In this document: piece by piece, positions 22,898 to 34,892 of the stretch | Layout: every line of letters starts with the position of its first letter | Position numbering within the stretch: position 1 is the first letter of the stretch | DNA from: Kalmusia sp. IMI 367209 | Taxonomy: Eukaryota > Ascomycota > Dothideomycetes > Pleosporales > Didymosphaeriaceae | Assembly: GCA_027946365.1 (NCBI GenBank) | Contig: JAPEUQ010000019.1 | Span: 62,001 to 126,000, forward strand | Direction: 5' to 3' | DNA length: 64,000 bases | Notes under the pieces: model-generated | Seen by the model: only the letters and a program-made list of their open reading frames with translations | The model's database searches: none | Told to the model about the DNA's origin: nothing | Made by a program: the position numbers and the translations under genes

Positions 22898-25362
22898 TTA
22901 GTCTTAGCACTTTCTTAGTTGTCACTAGTCTAATGCTACACTCAACGCTGTAACTAGCGCCTGGCTTAGGTGTTCCTGTTCACAATACAAGGCGTATGCC
23001 TTAAGGTATGAGAATTTTCATATTAAATAGCTGCAGACATTGTTCAATATGCGTCATACTATTCAGTGTATCCTGTGTTATTTGGTATGACTCTAGAGTC
23101 GTCTACCTTACACAACATAGATACGGACCGTATGCATCGTTCGCAGACCCTGTCATTGAAAATTGAAACTAACCGCAGGGATGATCACAGCCCGAGCTCT
23201 TCATTCACTGTTCTTTCATTACATATCTTAACTACAATGCATTAGTTACAGCACCATCAGCAGCAAGCCTCGCATCTTTGATGCCAGCTACAGTGATTAT
23301 GAAGTCATGTTTGCGACAGATAATTTGGCCCCGTTTATTCATAGCATTGTGGCTGAAGAAAGCAACTAAGGGCAGATGCGTTTGTAACAGCCACTTATTG
23401 CGCGTCGTTGTAGGAAACTCGAAAACCTCCGAGGATCCGGTGCAAGCCGAGTCTATCATCGTCATCTTACATCTGAGCCCCTTTATAAAGTCATCGATCC
23501 TAGAGCTGTGCTATACGGCCTATACGGTCAACACCTGGGATCTGTGGTGAGAGATCTTCAGGGGGCGTTGTGACTGACCAATCCGCTACATCCAAATGGG
23601 GCTAGACAGATCCACCCCCGCTCGGAAGCCTCCGCTAGCTGCAGCTTCCGCAAAATCGCTGTGCCAATCTTGCCTTTTCGTTGGACGTTCGAAGAAAACG
23701 AAACACTAGGTCTTCCGAGGTCTGCCTAGCCTGCGAATCGCAACTCAGTCATCGTACTCGGTTGCGTATTCCAAATAGAAAATTCCCTGGTACCAAGATC
23801 TTCTTTGTCTCAAAACTGACGACGCGATATCTTATCAAGCCTTAAGCTTCAAACGTTGCGATAAGATTGTGCAAGATGGAGATGATCTTCTGGGGAATCG
23901 GCATTCCGGCATACATAACACCTGGCTCGGCCGCACTTTAGCATAGTTTAGGAGCTTGTATCTAGCATTGAAGAACAATAGAGCGTTTAAACAGAAATGT
24001 GCAAATGACACATCAATCAAGAACAGTAATCACGCTAGATCTTTGGTATGATAGAGTTGTGTGTTAGTGCAAATTGCCATGCAAGCTCATTGCGACGAGA
24101 CCTATCAGCCTCGTCCGATCCTATATTATAAGGCAAGAATTGGATGTTACCAAGTCTGAGTATTACAGAACGGTTTATCAATTCATGGAAATTTCTGCAG
24201 CTCGGTCACCCTCGAGGACCGTATGCGCTGACAAAATTCGAATAGATTATGTGAGTATAAAAGTCTACATGGGTTTACGACAGGTGGAAATTCGAGGGAA
24301 CGGATTAACGGAGACGGAAGTTAGTATGCTGGGTAGGGAGGAATCATGAGAAGGGATGTAATGGTATTTTTCCTGCAAGGGTCGAATTATATATCCCATA
24401 TTTACTGTTAACTCAACACTCAAAGATTATCCCGTTATACATGACTCAATAAATTAGAGAATGCGCCGCATTGCTACATTTGTGTGCACCACATATGCCT
24501 TCTCTGATAACAACCAATACATCATACTTCTCTGAACGGATAAAGCGTTACACTTATCGAAATTCCCCTGCTCACTCGTGTACTGAATAGATCTGTGAAC
24601 CTGGTGCTCGATGCTGTAGTATAGAGAGTAGTAGCCTTGGGTTCTTCATGGCCGGTCGACTAAGACGCGCTAGAGAATCACTGCAAAAGAAATAGAAGCT
24701 TTCATGGAAGGACAGCGTAAACGCGCTGTGTGAGAAAGCGAATTTCTCTAGGCGCCGCATCGAAGAGATACTTTTTCGTTCAATTAGTGAATATTAATAG
24801 AATGCTATCATCTATAAAAGCAATTCTGTTCATTTCTTTTTGGGCAAACGCTTGATCGCATCCAGTAGCTTTTGCCTCTTGAGGTGAGCTTTTGATCGCG
24901 TCGAAGAAGTGAATCGACCGCGCCCACTCTGGAGAGTGCTCTATACAATGCTACAATGCGTCGCTCATTTGGTCTGACACCGTTACTATGTGCTCTAACC
25001 GCAAGATTAGATGTATCTTTATTAAAACAGAAACTGCGCATGTCGGTGCATCGTAACGAAGATTGAATCATTCGCATTCATCTGGTGGGATGTGTATGAA
25101 TTCTAGGGTATTAGATTACCCATGAAATGTGCTATACGTCATAATAGCAAGTATCGTGAGGGAGAGTTGTTTTAGCGTTAGCTGGAGACTTGTGTGGCAA
25201 GCGCCAAAAACCGTGTCGGCGTATCGTCGGAGGGGGCAAACATCGGGCGGGGAAGCCACGCCTAGCCCGTTTACTTTCGCTTGATCGCCTGTTTCTTCTC
25301 AAGCCGATATCTTGCTGTACCTTCCCCACTTCTGCCTTAGTTTACTTCGATGGATTTATGCC
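22898..25362. other. Gene-poor stretch upstream of the transcription factor
   Basis: About 2.5 kb, AT-leaning, with short unsupported open frames only (for example 24074-24349 on the plus strand). The right end should contain the promoter of the Zn2Cys6 gene. I see no RNA gene or element remnant that I can defend. Confidence 0.45.
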
Positions 25363-27990
25363 ATGACACCCTCCACGCCTTTAGATACCCTTCAGGACCG
25401 TAATCTTCCAACTAGAGTCAGTAATGCCTGTGAGCGGTGCCGTCGCAACAAGAGCCGGGTAAGTTGTTTTTCTGGCACGCGAAATGTTGCATCCGACTGA
25501 AAAGGAGACAAGTGTGATCCATTCCGACCATGCTCACTCTGCGTTCGAGCGAATGTCGAATGTTCATCTAGTAGCTCCAACATACCCAGTTCGGCACCAA
25601 AAAGGAAGCGTACGAGAGATCAGTCGCCGCCTTCGCACCAAAGGCGTACCATTGGTGTGACTGGTGGGTCTTTATTTCGTCCACAAGAGCAAGATGCCAC
25701 TCAATCCCATGGCAGCTCTCCTCGAGAAGTTGATGTTGAGATCACCATGAATGGAGAGGGCAGACGGGAGAATGCAGCGGATAGTGAGGCCAATTCGGCG
25801 GTGGGCATCGCACACAAGGTAAACACCTATTTGATCCACCCTCGAGTTTTCTGCTTATTCGGTATCATCTCGACAGATCTGCCAATTAAGTAACCAGGGC
25901 ATACTGGAGAGAACTACTTCAGCTATACCTGGCGGCGATGTCTACGGGAGACGGCCAGTAGCTCGGTTGGATCGTTTTCAAAGACGTCCCATATTCACCA
26001 TTCTAGGATTTCATTTGCCGTCCATGGATATCGTGTGCACACTGCTTGAAGAGTATTTCGATTCGGTTCACTGGTTCTCGTTAGTCGTCTATGAACCCCG
26101 ATTTCGCTCCGAATTCGAGTCTATTCAGGATGGTCTCGCTTACCCATGGCAGAAGGCTTTTCTTCTTCTATTATCGACTGTCCTTGGAATGGGATCTTGG
26201 TACAGATCGCATAAAAGCCGTACCGATGAGGATTATCCAAACGAAAATTGGCACAGCTGGGCATTGTCGCTGATACAGGGCGCCGAATCCCAGCTGGTGG
26301 ATTTGATGGACCAGAGCTCGATCGCGTCTGTTCAAACTTGCATCTTGCTCGGCTCTTATTACGTTTATCATGGCAAACCTAATCTCTCATTCGCAATATT
26401 AGGCGCAACTATTAAAACAGCCCAGGCTATTGGGCTTCATCGGCAACCACTGCGAGGCAGCCTCGAGAATGTCGAAGAGAGGAAGAGGGTCTGGTGGACG
26501 ATATATACTTGGGATAGGCATGCTCTGCTGTGACTGATATGTTGTCGTAACCTCGGCTGACTTGTATAGATTTGCGTCAATTACCTACGGCAGGCCTCTA
26601 GGGATTAACGACAAAGATTGCAATGTCACGCATCCAATTGACGCATACGAGTCGCCTTGCTTCAAGGCAAATAGTACCATCAGAGCCGACAGCTCAATCT
26701 GCTACTCGTCCTATCAGCGGGAATTAAACAAACTTTATTTAATCGCGTCAACAATTATCGAGACGATTTTCGGGATACGGACCGAGCCATCTAATCAACG
26801 AGGTGCGGGACATGAGTACATTACTCAGATCATGGAGGTGACTGAAAAGTTATGGGCATGGCGGCGGCGTTTACCACCACATCTCCTTCTTGATTTGAAC
26901 TCTGATTGTGAATCGGATCATTCCAGCACGTCAAGAGTTCACAGATTACAAGCACTATCACTTCAGCTTACCTTTGATAACCTTCTTATCATCTTCCATC
27001 GTCCATTGTTAGCGCAGCAAGTCGATCATCTCATTAAAAATCGAACGGAAACCCACGAATTCTCAACGCATTCGCCGTCAAATCTCACAAACGGGAATTC
27101 ACCTTCGGCATTTTATGCAACCAGTACCAATAGTCCGCTATCGAGATCTCAAGCGCCTAGCACCGAGCAATGGTGGGATGCGGCGTTGAGGACGTCAAGA
27201 GTGACAGGAATGCCGCAGCTTGCTCAGCTGGCCACTGATAGTCATCTAGTCGCATTCTTGGCTATCAACATGTTTAATTCAGCAATTGTTCTAGCAGTGC
27301 TGGCCCTCTCCGATCCGCTCTCTGATAGAGCACAGGAAGCAAAGCGAACCATCACGCGTATTTTTCGTTTACAAGAAGTTCTTGGTATGAAGACCAAGCT
27401 GTCCATGCAGAGCAACGTTGTCCTCAAGGATGTCATCCATATGCTCCTGCGCCGGGAAGCAGATGCCATATTGGCTCCAGTCTTCACTCCAAACCCACAT
27501 ACGTCTGCGAACGGCGATGACGCCCGAACATCGTTAGATGTACCACTAATGTCAGTTGAGGATACTCTTCGATTACCCATTCAATTACCAATGGGTACAA
27601 TCAATAATGGACTAGGACAACAACCGCGTAGCACCGCGGACAGGGCTCTGCGTTTGAACGAGAGTTTAGCGTCAGTACAAAGAGGTAATGCATTTTCCGT
27701 CCACCACTACAATAGCTGAATATGCTGACCAATTGCCTCGTCTAGTATTCCCTGTTGGTTTTGACGGATTTTATAATGAAGGAACAGCCAATAATGATGG
27801 ATGGCGTCAAAGTGAAGGAGTCCCTAGCCATGTACCCGAGGATAACAACGACGCCTGGCTGCACCCTGAGCTCCACAGTTTTAGTACTGATGGTGAGTCG
27901 CATTTGGACAAAGACGGAACCAATGTAGATGCGCCTGGGAACGGGTTGTATTGGTTCTGGGACTCGGCTTGGAGCGAGACACGTTGGTGA
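25363..27990 (+). CDS. Zn2Cys6 fungal-specific transcription factor, five exons
   Basis: Exons are 25363-25458, 25513-25818, 25877-26517, 26570-27684 and 27746-27990; phases agree and give 800 aa. Exon 1 and exon 2 join to complete the binuclear cluster CERCRRNKSR/CDPFRPCSLC/VRANVEC with spacing C-x2-C-x6-C-x5-C-x2-C-x6-C, which binds CGG triplets as a dimer. A basic linker (PKRKRTRDQ) follows. The central fungal_trans domain (about 190-480) shows VWWTIYTWDR/FASITYGRPLGI. Intron 3 (26518-26569) appears to use a GC-AG pair: only this splice restores the conserved WDRFASITYGRP. It sits beside a polyol dehydrogenase and a sugar transporter, so local control of sugar or polyol use is likely. The C-terminus is acidic and Trp-rich (possible activation region). 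Confidence 0.92.
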
Positions 27991-28061
27991 GAATTATCAA
28001 TCTCGGCTCATACATCTATTGATCGCATGCCCCATTGAAAATATATCCTCCTGTAAGGGTT

Positions 28062-29332
28062 TCAAAGCCTTGAATTAACAACAAGAGCTACATCCTCTTC
28101 TTCAGTCTTATCTACCAGAGCCTTATCGACTCCGGGCCCGTATATGAGCGTCTTGATCCCCGCTTTTGTTGAGACGTTCTTGAAGGCTTCCTCCGCCTCT
28201 GAGAATGAGAACTCATGGGTAATGAGATCTCCCAAGTGAACGCGGTTAGATTGTAGCAACTGAATGGCAAGCTTGTAGTCGCCCGGCCCGTACCGAAAGC
28301 TACCCTTCAACGTCGCTTCTTTATCGCAAATCTCACCGATGGGGAATGCGATCCGTGGATTTCCTAGGCCTGCTTGCACGAATACTCCTCCCCGTTTCAA
28401 AACAGAAACACCACAATTGATGCAAGGCTCCGCTCCCGTCGCATCAATGACGACGTCAGCTCCCCCCGGTGAGCTTTGCCTTATCTAATAAGCTCTCGGC
28501 GTTTGACTCAGGCGAGCGAGTTTCCATCTTATAAGTTTCGTTGGCACCAAACCTTCTCGCAAACTCCAATCTGGACTCCACCACGTCTGTGACTACAACT
28601 GTTGCAGCACTAAATGCCCCTACGACAGCAGAACACAGTAACCCTATAGGACCAGCGCCAAATATAACTACGGATTTTCCTTGTATGTTTCCAGCAAGCC
28701 CGCAGCAATGTACGGCAATGCTTAATGGTTCGACTAAAGCACCGACACGAAATGATATATGCGACGGTAGCTTGAAGCAGCATTCTTCCGGGAGGCAATA
28801 GAAAGTTGACAATGTTCCATCGTAGGGAGGGGTTGCGGCGAATCGCATCGATTCGCATAGATTGTATCGGCCGCTTCGGCATGTTTCGCACGTATTGCAT
28901 CCTATACCGGGCTCGAGAGCGACTCGATCACCAACGGTCAGATGTTTGACGCCAGGTCCGCAAGCCTCTACGATGCCTGCAGATTCGTGACCGAGTACGA
29001 TTGGGGCGTCGACGACGTACTTGCCGATGCGCCCATGCTGCCAATAATGAATCTGTCCCGCCATTATTGTCAGTGAATGGAGTATCAAAGCCAGCAGGGT
29101 ATCGGTCACCTACATCAGAACCACAAAGGCCTGTTGCTATGACTCTCACCCGAACATCCGTGGACTTTCGAAGCTCCGGTATAGACTTTTCTTCGTAAGA
29201 GAACTGCCTAGATGGACTTAATACGAAGGAATAGTTGGTATTCTCGGTAAGCCCTTTTTTGGAAGAGAGATGATCTAATTGATTTGGCGTGAGGGCGGGA
29301 TCCAGTTCGGGCATAGGGGTCGAAACAGCCAT
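28062..29332 (-). pseudogene. Zn-dependent medium-chain dehydrogenase (sorbitol/xylitol dehydrogenase type) with a C6 frameshift
   Basis: Exon 1 is 29332-29114 and exon 2 runs from 29052 to the stop at 28062; the intron 29053-29113 joins CGSD to IHYWQHGRIG. MDR features are complete: catalytic zinc ligands in GLCGSD and GHES, structural zinc Cys in CNTCETCRSGRYNLC, and NAD-binding VVIFGAGPIGLL. The protein resembles sorbitol, xylitol or L-arabitol dehydrogenases of pentose and polyol catabolism (NAD-linked oxidation of a secondary hydroxyl). At 28462-28467 a run of six C (six G on the coding strand) shifts the frame: LTGGS then stop. With five G it would continue ADVVIDATGAEPCINC and KRGGVFVQAGLG to the normal C-terminus. 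No splice sites explain the shift, so it is a real disabling mutation or a sequence error. Stretches on both sides are otherwise well kept. Confidence 0.85.
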
Positions 29333-29481
29333 TGCGAATTTGCAAGATCAAGACGTAGAGTGGGTTGTTGACCAATTTCGTTTCTCCGCATCCCAAACCA
29401 TGGCCTCAGGCTAGCAAAGTACCGCTAGATGTTCTAAGATCTCAAGCCGGACCTCGTTGTGACCACTCTGTGCCGTCGGTG

Positions 29482-29591
29482 CAGTTCCGGTCACACTACG
29501 GTTCCGGCGGGTCCCACCCGCCCCAAGGAAAATACTTGAACGGTTCCGGTCGCCAAAAAAATCTGCAACGGTTCCGATCGCGACGGTTCCG
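29482..29591. promoter_or_regulatory. Array of CGG-N2-CCG palindromes (candidate Zn2Cys6 operator)
   Basis: Four perfect copies of CGGTTCCG lie at 29499-29506, 29541-29548, 29569-29576 and 29584-29591, with a near-copy CAGTTCCG at 29482-29489. Each perfect copy is an inverted pair of CGG triplets separated by two bases, the kind of site a Zn2Cys6 dimer can bind. They stand 150-260 bp upstream of the dehydrogenase ATG and 520-630 bp upstream of the divergent transporter ATG. The nearby regulator at 25363-27990 is the natural candidate binder; this is inference. Confidence 0.6.
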
Positions 29592-30114
29592 GCCTTAGCC
29601 TTTAGCCCGAGATTTACATTCGTCCATTGAAAGTTTCAGTCAGGGCTACTTTGTGCAGATGAGGCGCCTTCGCCCACGAGCATCTGGTCCCTCGGTCTTG
29701 CTCATGGGAACTTAAAAACCCATGAACTAGACTTAAACAGGAAAGGAGTCCAGAGATTCGTGCCGTCATCTCGAGCACTCGTCTGTTACGACTCAGCCTT
29801 ACCCATCATACGGCTCGCGTAACCTGCCACACGCCTCCGGACTAACCAATGTCATGCCTAGTGAAAGGTCGCATCATCAAGTCCCTGTCGATTTCCCAAC
29901 TGTGATAACTCACTGCCAAGGATACTTCGGAACCGAAGAATATCACGCTTGAATTGAGCACATGGAGCAGATCTTCCTCCACGGGGTGTGATCTGGGGTC
30001 GATAAAGACTGCTGCGTCCCCAGACTTTCCCCGCCATACGGACTCGCTGCTTTCGGTTACCTTAAGAAAGGACACACCATCGCGCAGCTTTCCTCGTATT
30101 CCTTATCTTTCATC
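29592..30114. other. Remainder of the divergent promoter region
   Basis: About 520 bp between the operator-like array and the sugar transporter ATG. A minus-strand open frame at 29842-30075 has no family motif and is probably chance. Presumed 5' untranslated and promoter sequence of the transporter. Confidence 0.4.
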
Positions 30115-31838
30115 ATGGCCTCTCGAAGCGCTTCCGTCGCAGACCAAAATAATGGCCTCAGGCATCGTACCAATCATGTCGCCAACCAAGTCGAGGCACA
30201 GGAAAGCTGGCTGGAGAAGAAATTGAAGCCCAGGAAGGTCAACGCCAGGTATCCTTTCAAGGGAGCAGCATTGCTATACGCAACGTGCGGATTTGGAAGT
30301 CTAGGTGATGCTCTGTTTGGCTACAATTCTGGTAAGCTCATCTCGCCTTGCGTTCACAGTCGCACTAATGATGGTAAGGAATTATGTCTGGCTTGCTCGT
30401 CAATCCAGTCTTTGTAAAGCGTTTCTTTAGCGACTACGGTGGTGCCGACGGTAGCACAGCCGCCGTCAGCCCCTCTATTACTGGCATATCCGTCGCCTGT
30501 CTCCAAGCCTCGGCCGCCGTAGGTGCTCTCATTGCGGGAAGACTGGGGGATATCATCGGTCGAAAGAAATGTGTCCGCCTCGGCGGGCTCATCTACTTTT
30601 TCAGCGCCTTCATTCAAATTTTCGCTCCTGGTTTTGCCACATTCGTCGCCGGTCGCACTATCCAAGGCCTCGGTGTTGGGTTCCTCTCCATGACTGTCCC
30701 GATCATCCAGACAGAGATCGCAGCTCCGCATGCCAGAGGCTTAATGGTAGGAATTGAGTACACTTGTCTTATTGCCGGATACATGCTATCTTGTTGGGTC
30801 GACTACGGCTTTCATTTCATGCTCCCAGATGCGATGTCCTGGCAGGGTCCATTCATCATACAGATTGCACTCTCTTTCATTCTAGTGGTCATGTCCTTCT
30901 TCCTTCCCGAAACTCCTCGATGGCTGGCCAAGAACGGATTCATGCAAGAAAGTCTCCAGACAGTTGCAGATTTGCATTCGAACGGCGACGTAGAAGCAGA
31001 GCATGTTCAGCAAGTCTTTCTGGAGATTCAAGAGGCTGTCGTTTATGAGACAAATCTAGGGAAGTCGACTTGGACGGTAGGTACTTTCACAGACAACGGC
31101 GCATTACCGACAGCATTGCTAACGATCTTGTAGGAAATGTTCACCCGATACCGGAAGCGTACCATCGTCGGTATCACCGTCCAGATGTTTGCTCAGCTAA
31201 ACGGGATCAACATCATTTCTTTCTATCTCCCAAGCACGCTATCAGCCGCCGGTTTTGATGATAAGAAATCGCTCCTTTACACCGCTGCGAACGCACTTCC
31301 TTACACTGCGGCTACCATTGTCACTTGGTGGTTAGCAGATAGGTGGGGACGCAAGCCCCTTCTATTCCTTGGAGGTGTTGCAATGGCAATACTGTTAGGT
31401 ATTGTCTGCGCCTTCACTGAAGCAAACATGGAAATCACAACCAAAGCCAACGGTCAATATGCCTTCGTCATGCTCTACAACATCGTTTACGGCTTTACCT
31501 GGGGTCCAATGCCATGGCTTCTACCCGCCGAGATCTTCCCTCTCCGAGGTCGCAGTAAAGGTATGGCGCTCGCCACTACATCTAACTGGATCTTCAATTT
31601 CATCATTGGCATGGTGTCCCCGGACGCTTTCTCTGGCATTGGGGGGTTCTTTTATCTTGTCATCGCAGGATTTTGTCTTTTCTCGGCGGGCCTGTCTCAT
31701 TTCTACTATGTCGAGACGGCCAATCATACGCTTGAAGAGATTGCGATTGCCTTCGGGGACAAGGCATTCGCGGACAATGACGAGGAGGTCATGGAAAGTG
31801 CCACGAAGGGAGATGAGAAGGCGCACAATGCTGTTTGA
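30115..31838 (+). CDS. MFS sugar transporter (sugar porter family), three exons
   Basis: Exons are 30115-30331, 30379-31076 and 31134-31838; introns are 47 and 57 bp. The first splice rebuilds FGYNSG/IMSGLLVNPVF and the total is 539 aa. Sugar-porter signatures are present: GRLGDIIGRKK after helix 2, FLPETPRWLAKNG before the central loop, QLNGINIISFYLP in helix 7, ADRWGRKPLLF, and PAEIFPLRGRSKGMA in helix 10. Twelve membrane helices are expected, with plasma membrane uptake of a hexose, pentose or polyol by proton symport or facilitated diffusion. It is divergent from the polyol dehydrogenase gene and next to a Zn2Cys6 gene, which supports joint use in sugar or polyol uptake and oxidation. Confidence 0.94.
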
Positions 31839-32826
31839 GCTTAGCTTGGAGAAATAGCCAAAGAAGATATTGAGGCGACTCGGGGAGTAAGATATAAATC
31901 CCATACTAGACAGCCCTAGGCATTACTATACTATATCAATCAAGAGTTCCATTATAACATGCTTGAAGTCGTCAAAAATTCGAGGTCTTTCTCATCCATA
32001 TGCTTGTAGTAAGAAGCTACAGATGAGGCCAATCCGCACCTTCTCGGCAGCTATTTCCTGACCATGAACCCAAGCCTGAACTATATCATCTTTCCATGCA
32101 CGTTTTCCTAAGCCTCAATCACCCCATATACAACAACTGCTCAAAGCGACTATAGCTCCTTCCGTAATCACCTCAGATCCCACATTGAAAACCATAACAT
32201 TGCCACATACCCGACATTTTGACCCTATCAACACGACTCTCCGTCTTTAATTGCTTACAATGCAAAATTAAAGTCAACAGACTCTAAAAAGAATGGACCA
32301 TAGCAGATTATCTATACTACTCATTGAATCAGCGCTAGGTGGCGCGGACGAGTATCGATCGAAGCGCTTCAACCAAATTGTTAGAACAACCAAGTTCAAG
32401 AACGCTCTGGAAAAACAGTAGAAGAAGTCATTGGAACTTTTACTTAGTTACTAACTGGCCTTTTCCTTCTCTCCACTAATAAGCAATAGTGGAAGGAGCA
32501 TCTGTGATCCGTGCGAGCTTTGCATAGTTGCACATACACGGATCGATAAGCCACATGGTCATGTGCGCACGCAAGATTTTCGCGTCAGCGTGTCTGCGTC
32601 CATGAATCTGGCATCAGGCAAAGCTAGTTTGACGTTGATTGGCACATTCTTTCTTGCCAAGCTATGCCTGCAGCAAAGCTGCGGCTGACACCTATCAACA
32701 TTAGGCTCAGCTTTCAGCTCAGCGGCTATTCTGACACTAACTCTCAGCCTCGCGTAGATCAGACCTATTGTTGCCTTGTGACATCGTGTCGCACGTACAA
32801 CACACGTACAACACCCTCACCCTTGA
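31839..32826. other. Intergenic region before the kinase gene
   Basis: About 1 kb, mostly AT-rich; no supported gene. The right end contains the kinase promoter. Confidence 0.5.
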
Positions 32827-32832
32827 TATAAA
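32827..32832 (+). promoter_or_regulatory. TATA-like element of the kinase/zinc-knuckle gene
   Basis: TATAAA lies 134 bp upstream of the ATG at 32966. Weak, positional evidence only. Confidence 0.35.
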
Positions 32833-32965
32833 GCATCCATAACGGAGAGTTTTCTGAGTGCCTGCTGCTTTTTCCCCTGATATTCCCAACCCTCGGGGCC
32901 TTCGACGGCTCGAACCGCAGCAACAATCTGCTCAGGCTGCAGTGCCTTCGATCTGGCCTACAAAG

Positions 32966-34892
32966 ATGGTCAACGCCGAGATAGAGGGTGAGTAGAAGCA
33001 AATAATAATTTACGTTGAAGTTAATCACTGACAAAACCCTGGCTAGACACTGCTACTGTAGGTGTTCTCGTCGGTGGTGCATTCATTCCGGGGCAACCAA
33101 CCGAAGTTGCCAGCCGGGACGCGCTACCCTTTCGCCATGTAAAAAACATCGGCTTTGGTAGCAGCGCCGTCATTGAATTGATTTCACACAAAGCAACGAA
33201 TAAATTATTCGCGCTCAAAACCTTCCCACGCCGTTACGGCCGACGCTTCGAAAAAACGGCACGCGCATTCAAGAACGAGATCAGCATCTTGCAACGCCTA
33301 TCTTCACATAGACATATAGTTCAGGTCTGTGGGTCATACATATGCGACCACGAATTAAGCATACTTTTAAGTCCGGCAGCAAGTGATGGTGATTTAGGCG
33401 CCTATTTCAGTAAAATCTTCAAATACGGAATGACAAATAAGCAAAAGATCATTCTGAATCGCGCATTCGGATGTCTGGTCGATGGTCTCGCATTCATACA
33501 CAAGCACACGATCAGGCATAAAGACATCAAACCACAAAATATCTTGATTCACGAAGGGTGTGTAATTTATACAGATTTTGGTATATCTTTTGATGCAAAT
33601 CAAAAAGATACAACTACAATTGGACCCCCAGGAGCTTTCACGCGGCGTTATTGTGCTCCAGAAGTGCAGGATCACGCTAATCGCAATCGGAAGTCGGACG
33701 TATACTCTTTGGGCTGTGTTTTCCTTGAATTACTAGATGCTCTGGAACCGGAAGTTGGGTTGAGGTCTCTGGATGAGCTTCATTACTATCAGAAACTCGA
33801 AAAAGTCCGGTCAAGACTAGCTGAGGCCAATGTTTCTGGAAGAGCAAGGAAAGAGTTACTTCTGATTTGTCATGACATGTTAGATCCTGATCAGACCAGT
33901 CGCATCGACACTAGCGATGTTCTTCGTCGAATTACCGGACTAAGCGTTGCCAAGGACAAACACGAATTCCGACTATTTTGCGACGACTGTCTAGTAAGAG
34001 GAGGATGTGAAGACATAGTAGCTCAGGGAGAGTCGACGGAAGAGTCCATGCTATCGCTTAGCGCAGATACAGCACCCTATGTCACGACTTCGGAAGCAGA
34101 AATCGAAATCAGCACAACAGACGACGTATCAGATCACAATAGAAAAACGGGGTTAGGCGTCAAGAAACAGAATAAAGCCACAATATCTCAAAGAACCTTC
34201 AGTCTAGGAGGTCCACGATACCACTGCACCGCTTGCGGTGAGCTGGGTCATAAGTCATCTAAGTGTCCGAATAAATGCTGGGCCTGCGGTGGGCTTTACC
34301 ACAAATCTGCTGACTGTCCAAATAGATGCTGGACATGCGACGACGTTGGACACTATGCAAGGGATTGTCCGAACGTATGCGACGACTGTGACGAGGTAGG
34401 CCATCCAACGGATGAGTGTCCAAACAGGTGTTGGACATGTGGCGAGGTTGGACATTTTGCGAGAGATTGTAAGGATGAATGCTTCGTCTGTGGGAGGTTA
34501 GGGCATGGAACGCAGGCTTGCAAGGGGAAGTGCCATAAGTGTGGGAAGATAGGGCATTGGAGGAGGGATTGCAATGATGCCTGCTTTGAATGTAAGTGCT
34601 CCTTTTACCCTGAATAAGTCATATTGCCTGTTAATATTCACAGGTGGTGAAGTGGGCCATTGGGCAGCCCAGTGTCCTTTAAAGAGGAAAAATGGAAAAC
34701 GTGGAAATGCATGTTATGAATGTAGGCTATTCGCTCCCATCACACCTCCGTAATGCTATACTGATCACTTCAATAGGCGGCAAGCATGGCCACTGGGCAT
34801 CTCAATGCCCTGAGAAAAAGCGAGAATGGCGACCAATCTTCGATCAAGTTCCTCAGGGATCATATCGACCCAAGTCCCGTCGCCAGAACTAG
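32966..34892 (+). CDS. Protein kinase fused to nine CCHC zinc knuckles, four exons
   Basis: Exons are 32966-32987, 33047-34591, 34644-34721 and 34777-34892, with introns of 59, 52 and 55 bp; phases agree and give 586 aa. The N-terminal kinase domain (about 35-320) has glycine loop GFGSSA (43-48), Lys65 in FALK, Glu85 in FKNE, catalytic loop HKDIKPQN with Asp167 and Asn172 (Lys replaces Arg of HRD), DFG Asp184 and APE as CAPEV, so it should be active, probably Ser/Thr. After an acidic, Ser/Thr-rich linker, C-x2-C-x4-H-x4-C knuckles begin at Cys401: seven lie in exon 2 at a steady 17-residue repeat (CWTCGEVGHFARDC type) and two are completed by exons 3 and 4. CCHC arrays of this kind (CNBP/Gis2) bind single-stranded nucleic acid, so an RNA-linked kinase is plausible. 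I know of no named family with this architecture. Confidence 0.88.

Noticed and set aside
29842..30075. Small minus-strand gene in the divergent promoter
   Set aside because: No family motif, and it lies where transporter promoter and leader are expected.
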